From: Desulfobulbaceae bacterium
Lineage (GTDB): Bacteria; Desulfobacterota; Desulfobulbia; Desulfobulbales; SURF-16
DNA: 64,000 nt
Assembly: GCA_020444175.1 (NCBI GenBank)
Contig: JAHLLM010000001.1
Coordinates: 62,001 to 126,000, forward strand
Direction of reading: 5' to 3'
Shown here: positions 56,105 to 64,000 of the stretch, in pieces
Numbering within the stretch: position 1 is the stretch's first letter
Layout of the letters: every line of letters begins with the position of its first letter
The notes under the pieces: model-generated
Told to the model about the DNA's origin: nothing
Databases searched by the model: none
Seen by the model: only the letters and a program-made list of their open reading frames with translations
Program-made: the position numbers and the translations under genes

Positions 56105-59100
56105 ATGAAAAGAAAAAAAGCAGGAAAAGTGGACGACACTTCGTTTGTGCGTATCTTGTTGTTACCGATTTATTTTGTACTCTTTTTTGGGGGGACTCTG
56201 ATGGGGGACCCTGTTTTTGCTGCAGACTGCGTTGACAATGACGGTGACGGTTATGTGGCAACCTGTACGGGGTGTGATCTGCCGAGTGGCAAAATCTGCG
56301 GGGACTGCAACGATGGCGACCCGGCAATCAACCCGGGAGAAGCAGAAATATGTGGTGACGGCATTGATAATGACTGCCAGGCAGGAGCGTTGGAACCGGG
56401 TGACCCCTGTCTCATTTGTCCCACGGGGGATGCTGATCCCGCCTGTAACGAATTCCAAGCAGGCATCTGCCGTACAGGAAGCCTTTTTAAATGCAGTGGA
56501 GACCTGTTAAGCCTTGTCTGCCCCGAACCGGATGACGGCTATGATCTTCCCACGTCTGAAGGCTGGAGCGATCCGGCAAGCTGCTCCGATAAGAGTGATA
56601 ACGACTGTGACGGACTGACCGACAATCTCGCAGGCTATCATGACGTAATCATCCAGAACGATCCCCTTATCGTGGAAAGCGTCCTTATGACACCTGACCC
56701 GGATTGCGCTGCAACAACCGAAGTCTGCGACGGCTACGACAACGACTGGGACGGCATTATTGACAATGACTTTAATGTTGGTCAGGAATGCACCAGCGGA
56801 ACCGGTGAATGTGCAAGAACAGGGATACTGGTCTGCAGCGGAGACGGACTTTCGTCTGTCTGTACAGCCGATGCCGGCAGCCCAACGGCCGAATCTTTCG
56901 GCGTCGGTAACAGCTGTGCGGACGGGCTGGACAATGACTGTGACGGACTCATTGACATTGATGCGGAATGCGCCGCCCCGCCGAGCTATGAACTATGCGA
57001 CGGAATCGACAATGATCTTGTCAACGGCATCGATGATCTTTATCCCACCCTGGGCAATCCCTGTTCCGCAGGACTGGGTGAATGTTCCAGTGCAGGCATA
57101 ATCGTCTGCGCGGCGAACCAGCTTGAAACGGAATGTAGCGCTTCAGCTGGAACCCCGGTCGAAGAAAGCCTTGAGGCAATGACATGTGAAGACGGGCTGG
57201 ATAATGACTGCGACGGACTCACAGATACAGAGGACCCGAGCTGCGACCCGGCTGGTTCCGACCTGCAGGTTTCCTGCGCCCTGCCATACACCCATGGCAA
57301 ACCAGGCAACGATTGCGGCGGCAAACACACCACCGAATACTCTGTAACAGGAGGCGTGGATCCCGACGTTCATGCCGAGCTCCTTGCCCTGACCATTGAC
57401 GGCGAACTCATTGACCTGATCTCCGATGTGCAGCCTGGCGATGAAGCCCATATGGCAAGCCGGCTCTATCGATACGATTACAAGCTGGCCAGCAAGACCA
57501 ACAAAAAAGGGACCCGCCATGAAATCTTTGCCCCTGTGCCCATGCTGCGCGTCACAGCCCAGGAAGGCGATGAAAAGGCGGTAGCCTACTGCTCCAACAT
57601 TCCCTATCTTGAAGTCATGAAGCCTGACGGAGAGGTGGTCAGTGTGTCCTCCAGTGATACGGTGGAAGTGATAACAGCCATTCCCCGCGTCAATGCCCAG
57701 GCACTCATGATACTGGTGGATGGAGTTGATATTCTGGCGGCAATGGGTATTGATCCGGCACTCCAATTTCCGGGCGGACCCTTCTCCGGAACAGTTGACA
57801 TTAACGGTCAAATGGTTGCTGTTGACAACCTCATTGTTGATGCGGGAGATATTGACACCCTGTCATCCAACACCCTGACCATGACCTTGAAAAATCTGGG
57901 TGGTGGCGGTCATATTGTCTATGTTGCCGACGAAAGCCCCGACACCTTCCCTCCACTGCAACTCGCCTACGACTGTTATGATGACGACCTGGCAGATGCG
58001 GGTTCCGTAGCTGCCCTTGATGTAGACATCATCTCTCCCACGGACCAGGAGATAATTGACCCAATGCCGCCCGAAGGAGTTGCCGTGAGCGGCGAGGTCC
58101 GTCATGGCCGAGAAATCGCCGGACTCAAATTAAACGGCAAAGCAGTCACCATCCCTCCGGTTAACAGCGGACCGGAATATCAATTTGTAGCCGGAGACGG
58201 CATGACCACTGCTGATCAATATATCTTCTTCTTTAACGAAAACCTGCCCGAAGCCGACATGGGTCAGCTCATGTCCGGAACCGCCCCACTGGGAACGGTG
58301 CAGCGCGGCTCCAACAAGGTAACCGCCGATGCCGGTGACGATCTTGGCAACAGGGCTTTTGACACGCGCATGTTTGCCGCAGGCAATGTACTTTCTCCGG
58401 ACCAGACAGCAGCAATCAGTGCACAAGTTGAAGAAAAAATAAGCACAGCACTGTCAAAAACCTATGACGCAGTTCTGGAAAGCACCACAACGGAAATTGA
58501 AAACGCCTTTGTGGCAGGACTTGAAGAAGGTGCTGTTGATCGCATCTTTCAAAACGTCTGCTCTGCGGCATCCCAGGAATTCAAGGACCGCCTGGAGGAG
58601 AACATAAACGGAACAGATCTGGGTTCAATCACCGTTGATCCGGATTGTTCCTGTAAGGTTACGGCAAACCTTGTACTGGATAGCGTTACCCTGAATAATG
58701 ATTTCAACTGCGATGCGGCATTTTCAGACGGTGAAATTAACGTCACCTTTGCCCTGCCTGACGCTGAAATCTTAATCACAGCGAACAATTACTGTAAAAC
58801 AAAGGGAATTTTCGGCGAATGTTTCACCAAAACCGTCATCGATGTCTGGGCAAAAACCCTGATCAATGACCCGGTCTTTTCCTTTATCATTACCGAAGAT
58901 CAGATAGAAACAAGCACTCCGCCCACGGAAGACATGAAGTCCTTTGTTATCGGTTCATTGCGCTATCCCGGGTCAGAAGAGAGTGATGATTTGTCACATG
59001 ACATTTCCGGAATCTGGCACAACGGCAGCGATACCCATTGCTGGGGTGCCGGTGTCTGCTCCTTTTTTGAAGGAGTGACCGGTTTCCTTATTAACACTTT

Positions 59101-60394
59101 TACCTTCGGATTGGTTGACGCCACCGATGTTTTCGACTTTGTAACGGTTGAATTTGAGCTGGCTGATTTTGAAAACATCACCGGCTCCAGTGAACCTGAT
59201 CCCACTGGCATCGGCGAGATGCGGATCGATCCGCAAACGGTGGAAAACTATGGCAGGGCAAGCTTTACCCCAACCCTTACCGATATAGACATTTCATCTC
59301 TTGGCTTGACCGCTTCTTTCAGTTCAACCTTTGAAACCCAGACAGTTGACCCGGGTGCGGAAGAAACTCCAGGCGCGCCTCTGACACCTGCTCCGGCACC
59401 TGGTGCCGATCTCGGGACAAGCCCGGAGAACGCTTTCATCGTTCTGGCTGATGACACCATTAACCAGCTTTTTGCCAGCATGGCGGAATCGGGTCTTAAG
59501 ACGGAATGTACCGATACCGGGAAAACCATCAATGACCTGCTGCCACCTGACTGCGAGACTCTGACCGGGGAAACGGATCTGGCAACTGCGACCATCCAGG
59601 GTTTCTGTCACGGCATCCGCAATGCAGACTGTGAAACCCTGTTGAATGAAGGACACCCCGGCCTGCAGGGAACCGAACAGGGAGTATGCCATGGCGTCCA
59701 GGGTGATAACTGCGACACCATCCCGGTAGTTGCCCTTACAGGTGAACGCCTGGCCTGTGAGGTCACACCGGCCATCAGCCTGGAACCGACAGACCCGCTG
59801 CTTTTCTGCTCACGACAGAGTATCCCGCCACAGTTCGTGCTTGATGACGACGGCACCACGGAACCTTTGGAGTCAAGTCTGCTGCTTAACGACATGACCG
59901 TGGCAATGGTGGTTGACAGACCGGCAAACGGTCAGTTGGACGGCGAGCTTGCTGATATGCCCAACTGTTTTGCGGCTGAGGCATCCTCCCTGGTCGACTG
60001 TAACCTCTTTACCGCCTGCCTCGATATTACCTTAAATACCCAGATGACTCTGCAGAATAAGGGGGAGAATCCAACCTGCCCCAACGACCCTGCCTTTGTC
60101 TTCGGGGTAAATCTGCCGATTCTCACCTCGAACCTTGAGGCTGGTGTGGTCTGCGGCCAGGCAGCCACCCAGACGGACGACGAAACGGTAACCGGCCAGG
60201 CAGCAGCAGATGAAACGGTTGAAGAGATATCAGAAAACACTGCTCTCTTCACACCGCCTCTCTGCGCCAAGGGTCTTGATCTTGGCGGCCTGTTCAACTT
60301 CCAGAATCCGAAACTTATCTCAGTTGACACCGGAGGACCGGACAGCTACGGAGATTACTTCGGTATCAGCGGAGAGATTCAGGCTAACCCGTAA
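56105..60394 (+). CDS. Large secreted MopE-type metal-binding-repeat protein
   Basis: 1429 residues from ATG 56105, chosen for the AGGAGG before it. Signal peptide about 1-38 (cleavage at VFA-A). Residues about 40-390 hold six or seven Cys/Asp repeats of the form CxDGxDNDCDGxxD (for example GLDNDCDGLIDIDAEC), the putative metal-binding motif named after MopE. The remaining 1000 residues are beta-rich with scattered Cys and no domain I can name, ending without a membrane anchor. Surface or extracellular protein; expression is probably set by the upstream c-di-GMP riboswitch, consistent with a biofilm or adhesion role (inference). Confidence 0.85.
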   Translation: MKRKKAGKVDDTSFVRILLLPIYFVLFFGGTLMGDPVFAADCVDNDGDGYVATCTGCDLPSGKICGDCNDGDPAINPGEAEICGDGIDNDCQAGALEPGDPCLICPTGDADPACNEFQAGICRTGSLFKCSGDLLSLVCPEPDDGYDLPTSEGWSDPASCSDKSDNDCDGLTDNLAGYHDVIIQNDPLIVESVLMTPDPDCAATTEVCDGYDNDWDGIIDNDFNVGQECTSGTGECARTGILVCSGDGLSSVCTADAGSPTAESFGVGNSCADGLDNDCDGLIDIDAECAAPPSYELCDGIDNDLVNGIDDLYPTLGNPCSAGLGECSSAGIIVCAANQLETECSASAGTPVEESLEAMTCEDGLDNDCDGLTDTEDPSCDPAGSDLQVSCALPYTHGKPGNDCGGKHTTEYSVTGGVDPDVHAELLALTIDGELIDLISDVQPGDEAHMASRLYRYDYKLASKTNKKGTRHEIFAPVPMLRVTAQEGDEKAVAYCSNIPYLEVMKPDGEVVSVSSSDTVEVITAIPRVNAQALMILVDGVDILAAMGIDPALQFPGGPFSGTVDINGQMVAVDNLIVDAGDIDTLSSNTLTMTLKNLGGGGHIVYVADESPDTFPPLQLAYDCYDDDLADAGSVAALDVDIISPTDQEIIDPMPPEGVAVSGEVRHGREIAGLKLNGKAVTIPPVNSGPEYQFVAGDGMTTADQYIFFFNENLPEADMGQLMSGTAPLGTVQRGSNKVTADAGDDLGNRAFDTRMFAAGNVLSPDQTAAISAQVEEKISTALSKTYDAVLESTTTEIENAFVAGLEEGAVDRIFQNVCSAASQEFKDRLEENINGTDLGSITVDPDCSCKVTANLVLDSVTLNNDFNCDAAFSDGEINVTFALPDAEILITANNYCKTKGIFGECFTKTVIDVWAKTLINDPVFSFIITEDQIETSTPPTEDMKSFVIGSLRYPGSEESDDLSHDISGIWHNGSDTHCWGAGVCSFFEGVTGFLINTFTFGLVDATDVFDFVTVEFELADFENITGSSEPDPTGIGEMRIDPQTVENYGRASFTPTLTDIDISSLGLTASFSSTFETQTVDPGAEETPGAPLTPAPAPGADLGTSPENAFIVLADDTINQLFASMAESGLKTECTDTGKTINDLLPPDCETLTGETDLATATIQGFCHGIRNADCETLLNEGHPGLQGTEQGVCHGVQGDNCDTIPVVALTGERLACEVTPAISLEPTDPLLFCSRQSIPPQFVLDDDGTTEPLESSLLLNDMTVAMVVDRPANGQLDGELADMPNCFAAEASSLVDCNLFTACLDITLNTQMTLQNKGENPTCPNDPAFVFGVNLPILTSNLEAGVVCGQAATQTDDETVTGQAAADETVEEISENTALFTPPLCAKGLDLGGLFNFQNPKLISVDTGGPDSYGDYFGISGEIQANP

Positions 60395-60402
60395 AATTAA
60401 AC

Positions 60403-60442
60403 CCGGAGTGGCCACGACCCTTATGGGCCAAGGCCACTCCGG
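60403..60442 (+). terminator. Strong hairpin after the MopE-repeat gene
   Basis: CCGGAGTGGCC and GGCCACTCCGG, 11 perfect GC-rich pairs, nine bases after the stop codon. No T run follows. Confidence 0.65.
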
Positions 60443-60594
60443 CAATAGTGTCCGCAAAAAAACTATGAATAACCCTTTAGTGACTTAATTTTACTTGATT
60501 CCTCGGCAAATTTCCTTACATTGGAAATCTCATTGGTTTTCTCATCAAGAAAGTCTATAGTTTACATAAGTTCTGCATATAAAAATATGATGAA

Positions 60595-60645
60595 CTCGCA
60601 TTTATGCCCTTCAGGATTTTCTACCCTGAAGGGCATAAATGCGAG
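60595..60645. repeat. Perfect 21-bp inverted repeat (relative of dispersed palindrome)
   Basis: Bases 60595-60615 are exactly complementary to 60625-60645 around a nine-base loop. Read on the minus strand from 60653 it begins TTTGACGGT and contains ATGCCCTT-CAGGGT, like the repeats at 12701 and 33435. It lies 40 bases before the megasynthase start. Confidence 0.7.
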
Positions 60646-60684
60646 ACCGTCAAATATAGCTAAAAGGTTATTGTGGAGGAGCGC

Positions 60685-63600
60685 TTGATTCCGGATACAC
60701 CTCATTCAAAATTTTCTTTTTTTGCCTCCACTTTCCCCGGTTTTCCAGATCCCTCCCTGGCAATCGCCTGCTCCAGGGCCGGCGGCTGCGGCATTTGCAA
60801 TCTTGAATTTGAAACCGACACGGTTCTGGCAAAAACAAGTATTGCCAAGCTGGCTCGCTACACCACAACGCCCTTTGGCGTTAAATTGCGGGCTCTGCCC
60901 GATCAATTTCTCTGCGAACTCATAAGCGCCTTCTCTGATCGCCTGTCAACAGTCATTCTGAGGGCAACGGACCAGGACCAACTTGAAGAGACCGTTAATC
61001 TGCTGCGGCCTCTCAAAGTTTCCATACTGCTTGAATGCACCTCGCTTGAAGAAGCTGAGCTTGGCCAAAGACTCCGTGTCGATGGTCTCATTGCCAAAGG
61101 ACATGAGGCGGGAGGAAGAGTGGCCCATGAAACGACCTTTATTCTGCTGCAGCGTTTTCTTTCCCATTGTTCTCTACCCATCTATGCTCATGGCGGCATA
61201 GGCCTCCACTCTGCGGCGGGATGCTATGCGGCCGGTGCGGCCGGAGTGATACTTGACGCACAACTGGCCCTGACCAGGGAATCACCCCTTGCGGATGAGC
61301 TGAAAACAAGAATCACCAGGATGGATGGCCGGGAAACAATCCTTGTCGGCCGGCCCCTTTCAGAGTTGTATCGCCTCTGGCTTTCCCCAGGCTCGGCGGC
61401 GCTTGACGATCTCCGGGAGATCGAAGAAAAATGTGTTGCCCAGAGCGAGTCCCATGACACATTGAAAGCCCAATGGCACCAGGCCCTGAGTCGTTCCGCC
61501 AGTCAAGGCTATCTCCTTTTCCTGGGTCAGGACATAGGTTTTGCCCATGAGCTTGCTACACGGTACGTTACCGTTGCCGGTGTACTGCAGGCCATGGAAA
61601 AGGCCATAGAGGAAAGCTGCCAAGCCCTTGAACAGACTCCCATTTTATCCGAGCAATCGGCCATGGCTCGGTCCCACGGCACGCGCTACCCTTTGGTTCA
61701 GGGCCCAATGGCCAGGGTCAGCGATACGCCTTCTTTTGCCCATGCCATTGCCGGATCAGGCTCACTTGCCTTTATTGCCGCAGCCTGGCTGCGGGAAAAG
61801 GAACTCGATCCACTGCTCAAAGAAACCGGTGCCCAACTGGCCGGTCAATCCTGGGGCGTCGGCCTGCTTGGCTTTCTCCCGGCTGAAGTCTATAAAGAGC
61901 AGCGCGATGTTGTCTGCCGTTACAGGCCACCTTTTGCTCTCATTGCCGGTGGTCGGCCAGCCCAGGTAAAGGATCTGGAGCAGGAAGGAATCGCCACCTA
62001 TGTCCATGTGCCGACCCTTGGGTTGCTCAGCATGTTTCTTGATGCCGGCCTGACTCGCTTTGTTTTTGAGGGCCGCGAAGCAGGAGGCCATGTGGGGCCT
62101 TTGACAAGTTTTGTGCTCTGGGAAATGATGATTAATAAACTCCTGCTCTTTCTTGACAAGGGTTCAAAAGCAGAGAACTATCACATCCTCTTTGCCGGCG
62201 GCATCAAAGACGGACTCTCCTCTGCCATTGTCGCCGCCATGGCAGCACCCCTTGCCAAGCGCGGCGTACGGATCGGCCTCCAACTTGGCAGTGCCTATCT
62301 TTTTACCGAAGAGGCAGTTGCCACCGGAGCCATTGTCAAACGCTTCCAGGATGAAATCATCAAATGCAGGCAAACTATCCTGCTTGAAACCGCGCCAGGA
62401 CACGCAGTGCGCTGTGCGAACAGCCCCTTTACCCGAACATTCCTGCAGGAAAGACAACGCTTGCAGACAAACGGCAAAACCGTTCAGGAAATCCGCTCAA
62501 TGCTTGAAAAGCTGGAAAAGGGACGATTACGTGTTGCCAGCAAGGGAATCTCCGTCAATCCCGCTCATAAGGACGACCCGGATGTGCCACGACTGATTAC
62601 AATCAATGAGGAGGAACAGTTCAGGCAGGGAGAGTATATGATCGGCGAACTTGCCGCCCTGCAGAGCAGCAGCCTGACCCTTGACGCCCTTCATCAGGAA
62701 ATAATTGCAAGAGGCGCAGGCAGGCTCACACAAAAAAGCCGCCCACCCGTTGTCTCACAAGCAGAACCAGAGCAGCAACCATCGGATATTGCCATAATCG
62801 GCATGAGCTGCTTCTTTCCCCAGGCTGAAAACGTTGCCCAGTATTGGTCGAACATTGTCAACAAGATCAACACGATACGTGAAATCCCCAAGGAGAGATG
62901 GGACTGGCAACGATACTTTGACGCCGACCGCCAGGCCCCTGATAAAATCTATTCCAAATGGGGCACCTTTCTTGACGACGTCCCCTTTGATCCGCTGCAG
63001 TACGGCATGCCGCCCAAGGGAATTTCCTCGGTGGAGCCACTTCATCTCATCTCCCTGGAAACGGTCCGCTTTGCCCTGGAGGATGCCGGCTACAGCAATC
63101 GCCCCTTCTGCCGGGACAGCACCGCTGTTTTTTACGGCGTCAGCGGCTCGGGTGAGCTGGGGCAGCTTTACGGCTTCCGCACCATGCTGCCCATGTTTTT
63201 CGGAGAGGCGTCCTCTGATATCATCAACCATTTTTCCTCCACCCTGCCGGAGTGGACCGAGGATTCATTCCCCGGCATTTTAATGAATGTTGCTGCAGGC
63301 AGAATTGCCAACCGTTTTGACCTGGGCGGCGCAAACGCCCTGCTTGATGCCGCGTGCGCATCCTCCCTTGCCGCCCTCTACCTCGGGGTCAAGGAGCTGG
63401 AAACCAGAAGCTGCGACATGGCCCTGGTGGGCAGCACCGACTGTATGCAGAATCCCTTTACCTACATGTGTTTTTCAAAGACCCAGGCCCTCTCTCCCCG
63501 CGGTATCTGCAATTCCCTGGATCAGGGAGCCGATGGTATTGTTATCGGAGAAGGGTCGGTGATGTTCGTCTTAAAACGGCTTGACGATGCGGAACGCGAT

Positions 63601-64000
63601 GGAGACAAAATCTATTCGGTTATCAAGGGGATGGGGGCCTCAAGCGACGGCAGGGACAGGAGTCTCACCGCCCCCGGGGTTAAAGGCCAGATGCGAGCCC
63701 TGAAAAGGGCCTACGCCAAATCCGGTATTTCACCTGTGGAGGTGGAGCTGGCCGAGGCCCATGCTACCGGCACGGTGGCAGGCGACAAGGTGGAGATTGA
63801 ATCCCTCAGTACGGTCTATAAGCAGGCTGGCGCTTCACCAAAAAATTGTGCCATCGGTTCGGTCAAATCAATGATCGGCCATACCAAGTCCGCCGCCGGT
63901 CTGGCAAGTCTGATGAAGATTGTTCTTGCCCTTCACCATAAGGTTCTGCCGCCCACCCTTGGCGTTGAGAAACCGAATAAAGGACTGCTGCCCTCTGATT
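60685..64000 (+). CDS. PUFA/polyketide-type megasynthase, N-terminal NPD-NPD-KS part (runs off window)
   Basis: 1105 complete codons from TTG 60685, chosen for the GGAGG five bases upstream; no stop before the window ends. Residues about 15-310 resemble an NPD (2-nitropropane dioxygenase/PfaD-like) flavin domain (SRAGGCGICNLEF, HGGIGLHSAAGCYAAGA). Residues about 330-640 are a second, better-kept NPD domain (PLVQGPMARVSD, FEGREAGGHVG, FAGGIKDGLSSA). From about 690 a ketosynthase follows with C891 (DAACASSLA), H1026 (EAHATGT) and H1066 (MIGHTKSAAG), the full triad. KS sequence (YMCFSKTQALSP) is closest in style to PfaA/HglE secondary-lipid synthases. Confidence 0.88.
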   Translation, partial: MIPDTPHSKFSFFASTFPGFPDPSLAIACSRAGGCGICNLEFETDTVLAKTSIAKLARYTTTPFGVKLRALPDQFLCELISAFSDRLSTVILRATDQDQLEETVNLLRPLKVSILLECTSLEEAELGQRLRVDGLIAKGHEAGGRVAHETTFILLQRFLSHCSLPIYAHGGIGLHSAAGCYAAGAAGVILDAQLALTRESPLADELKTRITRMDGRETILVGRPLSELYRLWLSPGSAALDDLREIEEKCVAQSESHDTLKAQWHQALSRSASQGYLLFLGQDIGFAHELATRYVTVAGVLQAMEKAIEESCQALEQTPILSEQSAMARSHGTRYPLVQGPMARVSDTPSFAHAIAGSGSLAFIAAAWLREKELDPLLKETGAQLAGQSWGVGLLGFLPAEVYKEQRDVVCRYRPPFALIAGGRPAQVKDLEQEGIATYVHVPTLGLLSMFLDAGLTRFVFEGREAGGHVGPLTSFVLWEMMINKLLLFLDKGSKAENYHILFAGGIKDGLSSAIVAAMAAPLAKRGVRIGLQLGSAYLFTEEAVATGAIVKRFQDEIIKCRQTILLETAPGHAVRCANSPFTRTFLQERQRLQTNGKTVQEIRSMLEKLEKGRLRVASKGISVNPAHKDDPDVPRLITINEEEQFRQGEYMIGELAALQSSSLTLDALHQEIIARGAGRLTQKSRPPVVSQAEPEQQPSDIAIIGMSCFFPQAENVAQYWSNIVNKINTIREIPKERWDWQRYFDADRQAPDKIYSKWGTFLDDVPFDPLQYGMPPKGISSVEPLHLISLETVRFALEDAGYSNRPFCRDSTAVFYGVSGSGELGQLYGFRTMLPMFFGEASSDIINHFSSTLPEWTEDSFPGILMNVAAGRIANRFDLGGANALLDAACASSLAALYLGVKELETRSCDMALVGSTDCMQNPFTYMCFSKTQALSPRGICNSLDQGADGIVIGEGSVMFVLKRLDDAERDGDKIYSVIKGMGASSDGRDRSLTAPGVKGQMRALKRAYAKSGISPVEVELAEAHATGTVAGDKVEIESLSTVYKQAGASPKNCAIGSVKSMIGHTKSAAGLASLMKIVLALHHKVLPPTLGVEKPNKGLLPSD

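Noticed and set aside
60595..60645. Rho-independent terminator
   Set aside because: The hairpin is perfect but has no T run on either side and resembles a dispersed repeat family, so it is listed as a repeat.

Overview
The window looks like a chromosomal segment of a Desulfobacterota bacterium, most likely a Desulfobulbales-type sulfate or sulfur metaboliser. Reasons: Bat operon, FeoAB with a DtxR-type operator, several selenocysteine (Sec) genes, PEP-CTERM protein, abundant two-component and c-di-GMP genes, and a PUFA-synthase-like ketosynthase. No rRNA, tRNA or CRISPR array was seen. The genus is an inference.

Layout. 1-6.6 kb: a Bat (aerotolerance-type) operon of DUF58, a small BatD-like lipoprotein, BatA, a BatB-BatC fusion and BatD. 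6.9-11.1 kb: a response regulator, two tandem exported rhodanese-like proteins that each read through an in-frame TGA as selenocysteine, and a sensor kinase. 11.4-12.7 kb: a detached BatE and a bacteriohemerythrin. 12.8-16.1 kb (minus): a Gfo/Idh/MocA oxidoreductase, a radical SAM/SPASM peptide maturase, and its precursor peptide with three in-frame TGA (Sec) codons, each followed at fixed distance by a SECIS-like hairpin. 16.3-21.2 kb: RecQ-like helicase, GAF-GGDEF diguanylate cyclase, EttA. 21.3-33.4 kb (minus): hybrid sensor kinase, iron uptake (feoB, feoA, small Cys-rich protein), a BtuFDC/FecBED-type ABC importer, a gate-domain membrane protein and a CcsA-type cytochrome c biogenesis pair. 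33.8-36.1 kb: DUF4388 protein and a PEP-CTERM protein.

36.2-54.8 kb (minus) is one compact set of 14 genes with three ATGA overlaps and gaps of at most about 100 bases. In transcription order: acyl carrier protein, alkaline-phosphatase-superfamily enzyme, alpha/beta hydrolase-PilZ fusion, secreted PHB-depolymerase-like esterase, two type III CoA-transferases, three related methyltransferases (one fused to a large propeller-like domain), B12-binding radical SAM enzyme, TPR-PilZ protein, inactive-M50/HlyD fusion, TolC-type channel, sulfotransferase-like protein. I read it as an unrecognised biosynthesis and export cluster under c-di-GMP control. 55.5-60.4 kb: a c-di-GMP-I (GEMM) riboswitch, a MITE inserted in the leader, and a 1429-residue secreted MopE-repeat protein. 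60.7 kb to the end: the start of a megasynthase with two NPD-type flavin domains and a PfaA-like ketosynthase.

Two themes link the window. Selenium: three Sec genes with five in-frame TGA codons, all of which ordinary gene calling would truncate. Cyclic di-GMP: one GGDEF synthase, one GEMM riboswitch and two PilZ fusions. Two copies of a 185-bp MITE with 10-bp target duplications, a 147-bp MITE and a dispersed palindromic repeat show ongoing small-element mobility.
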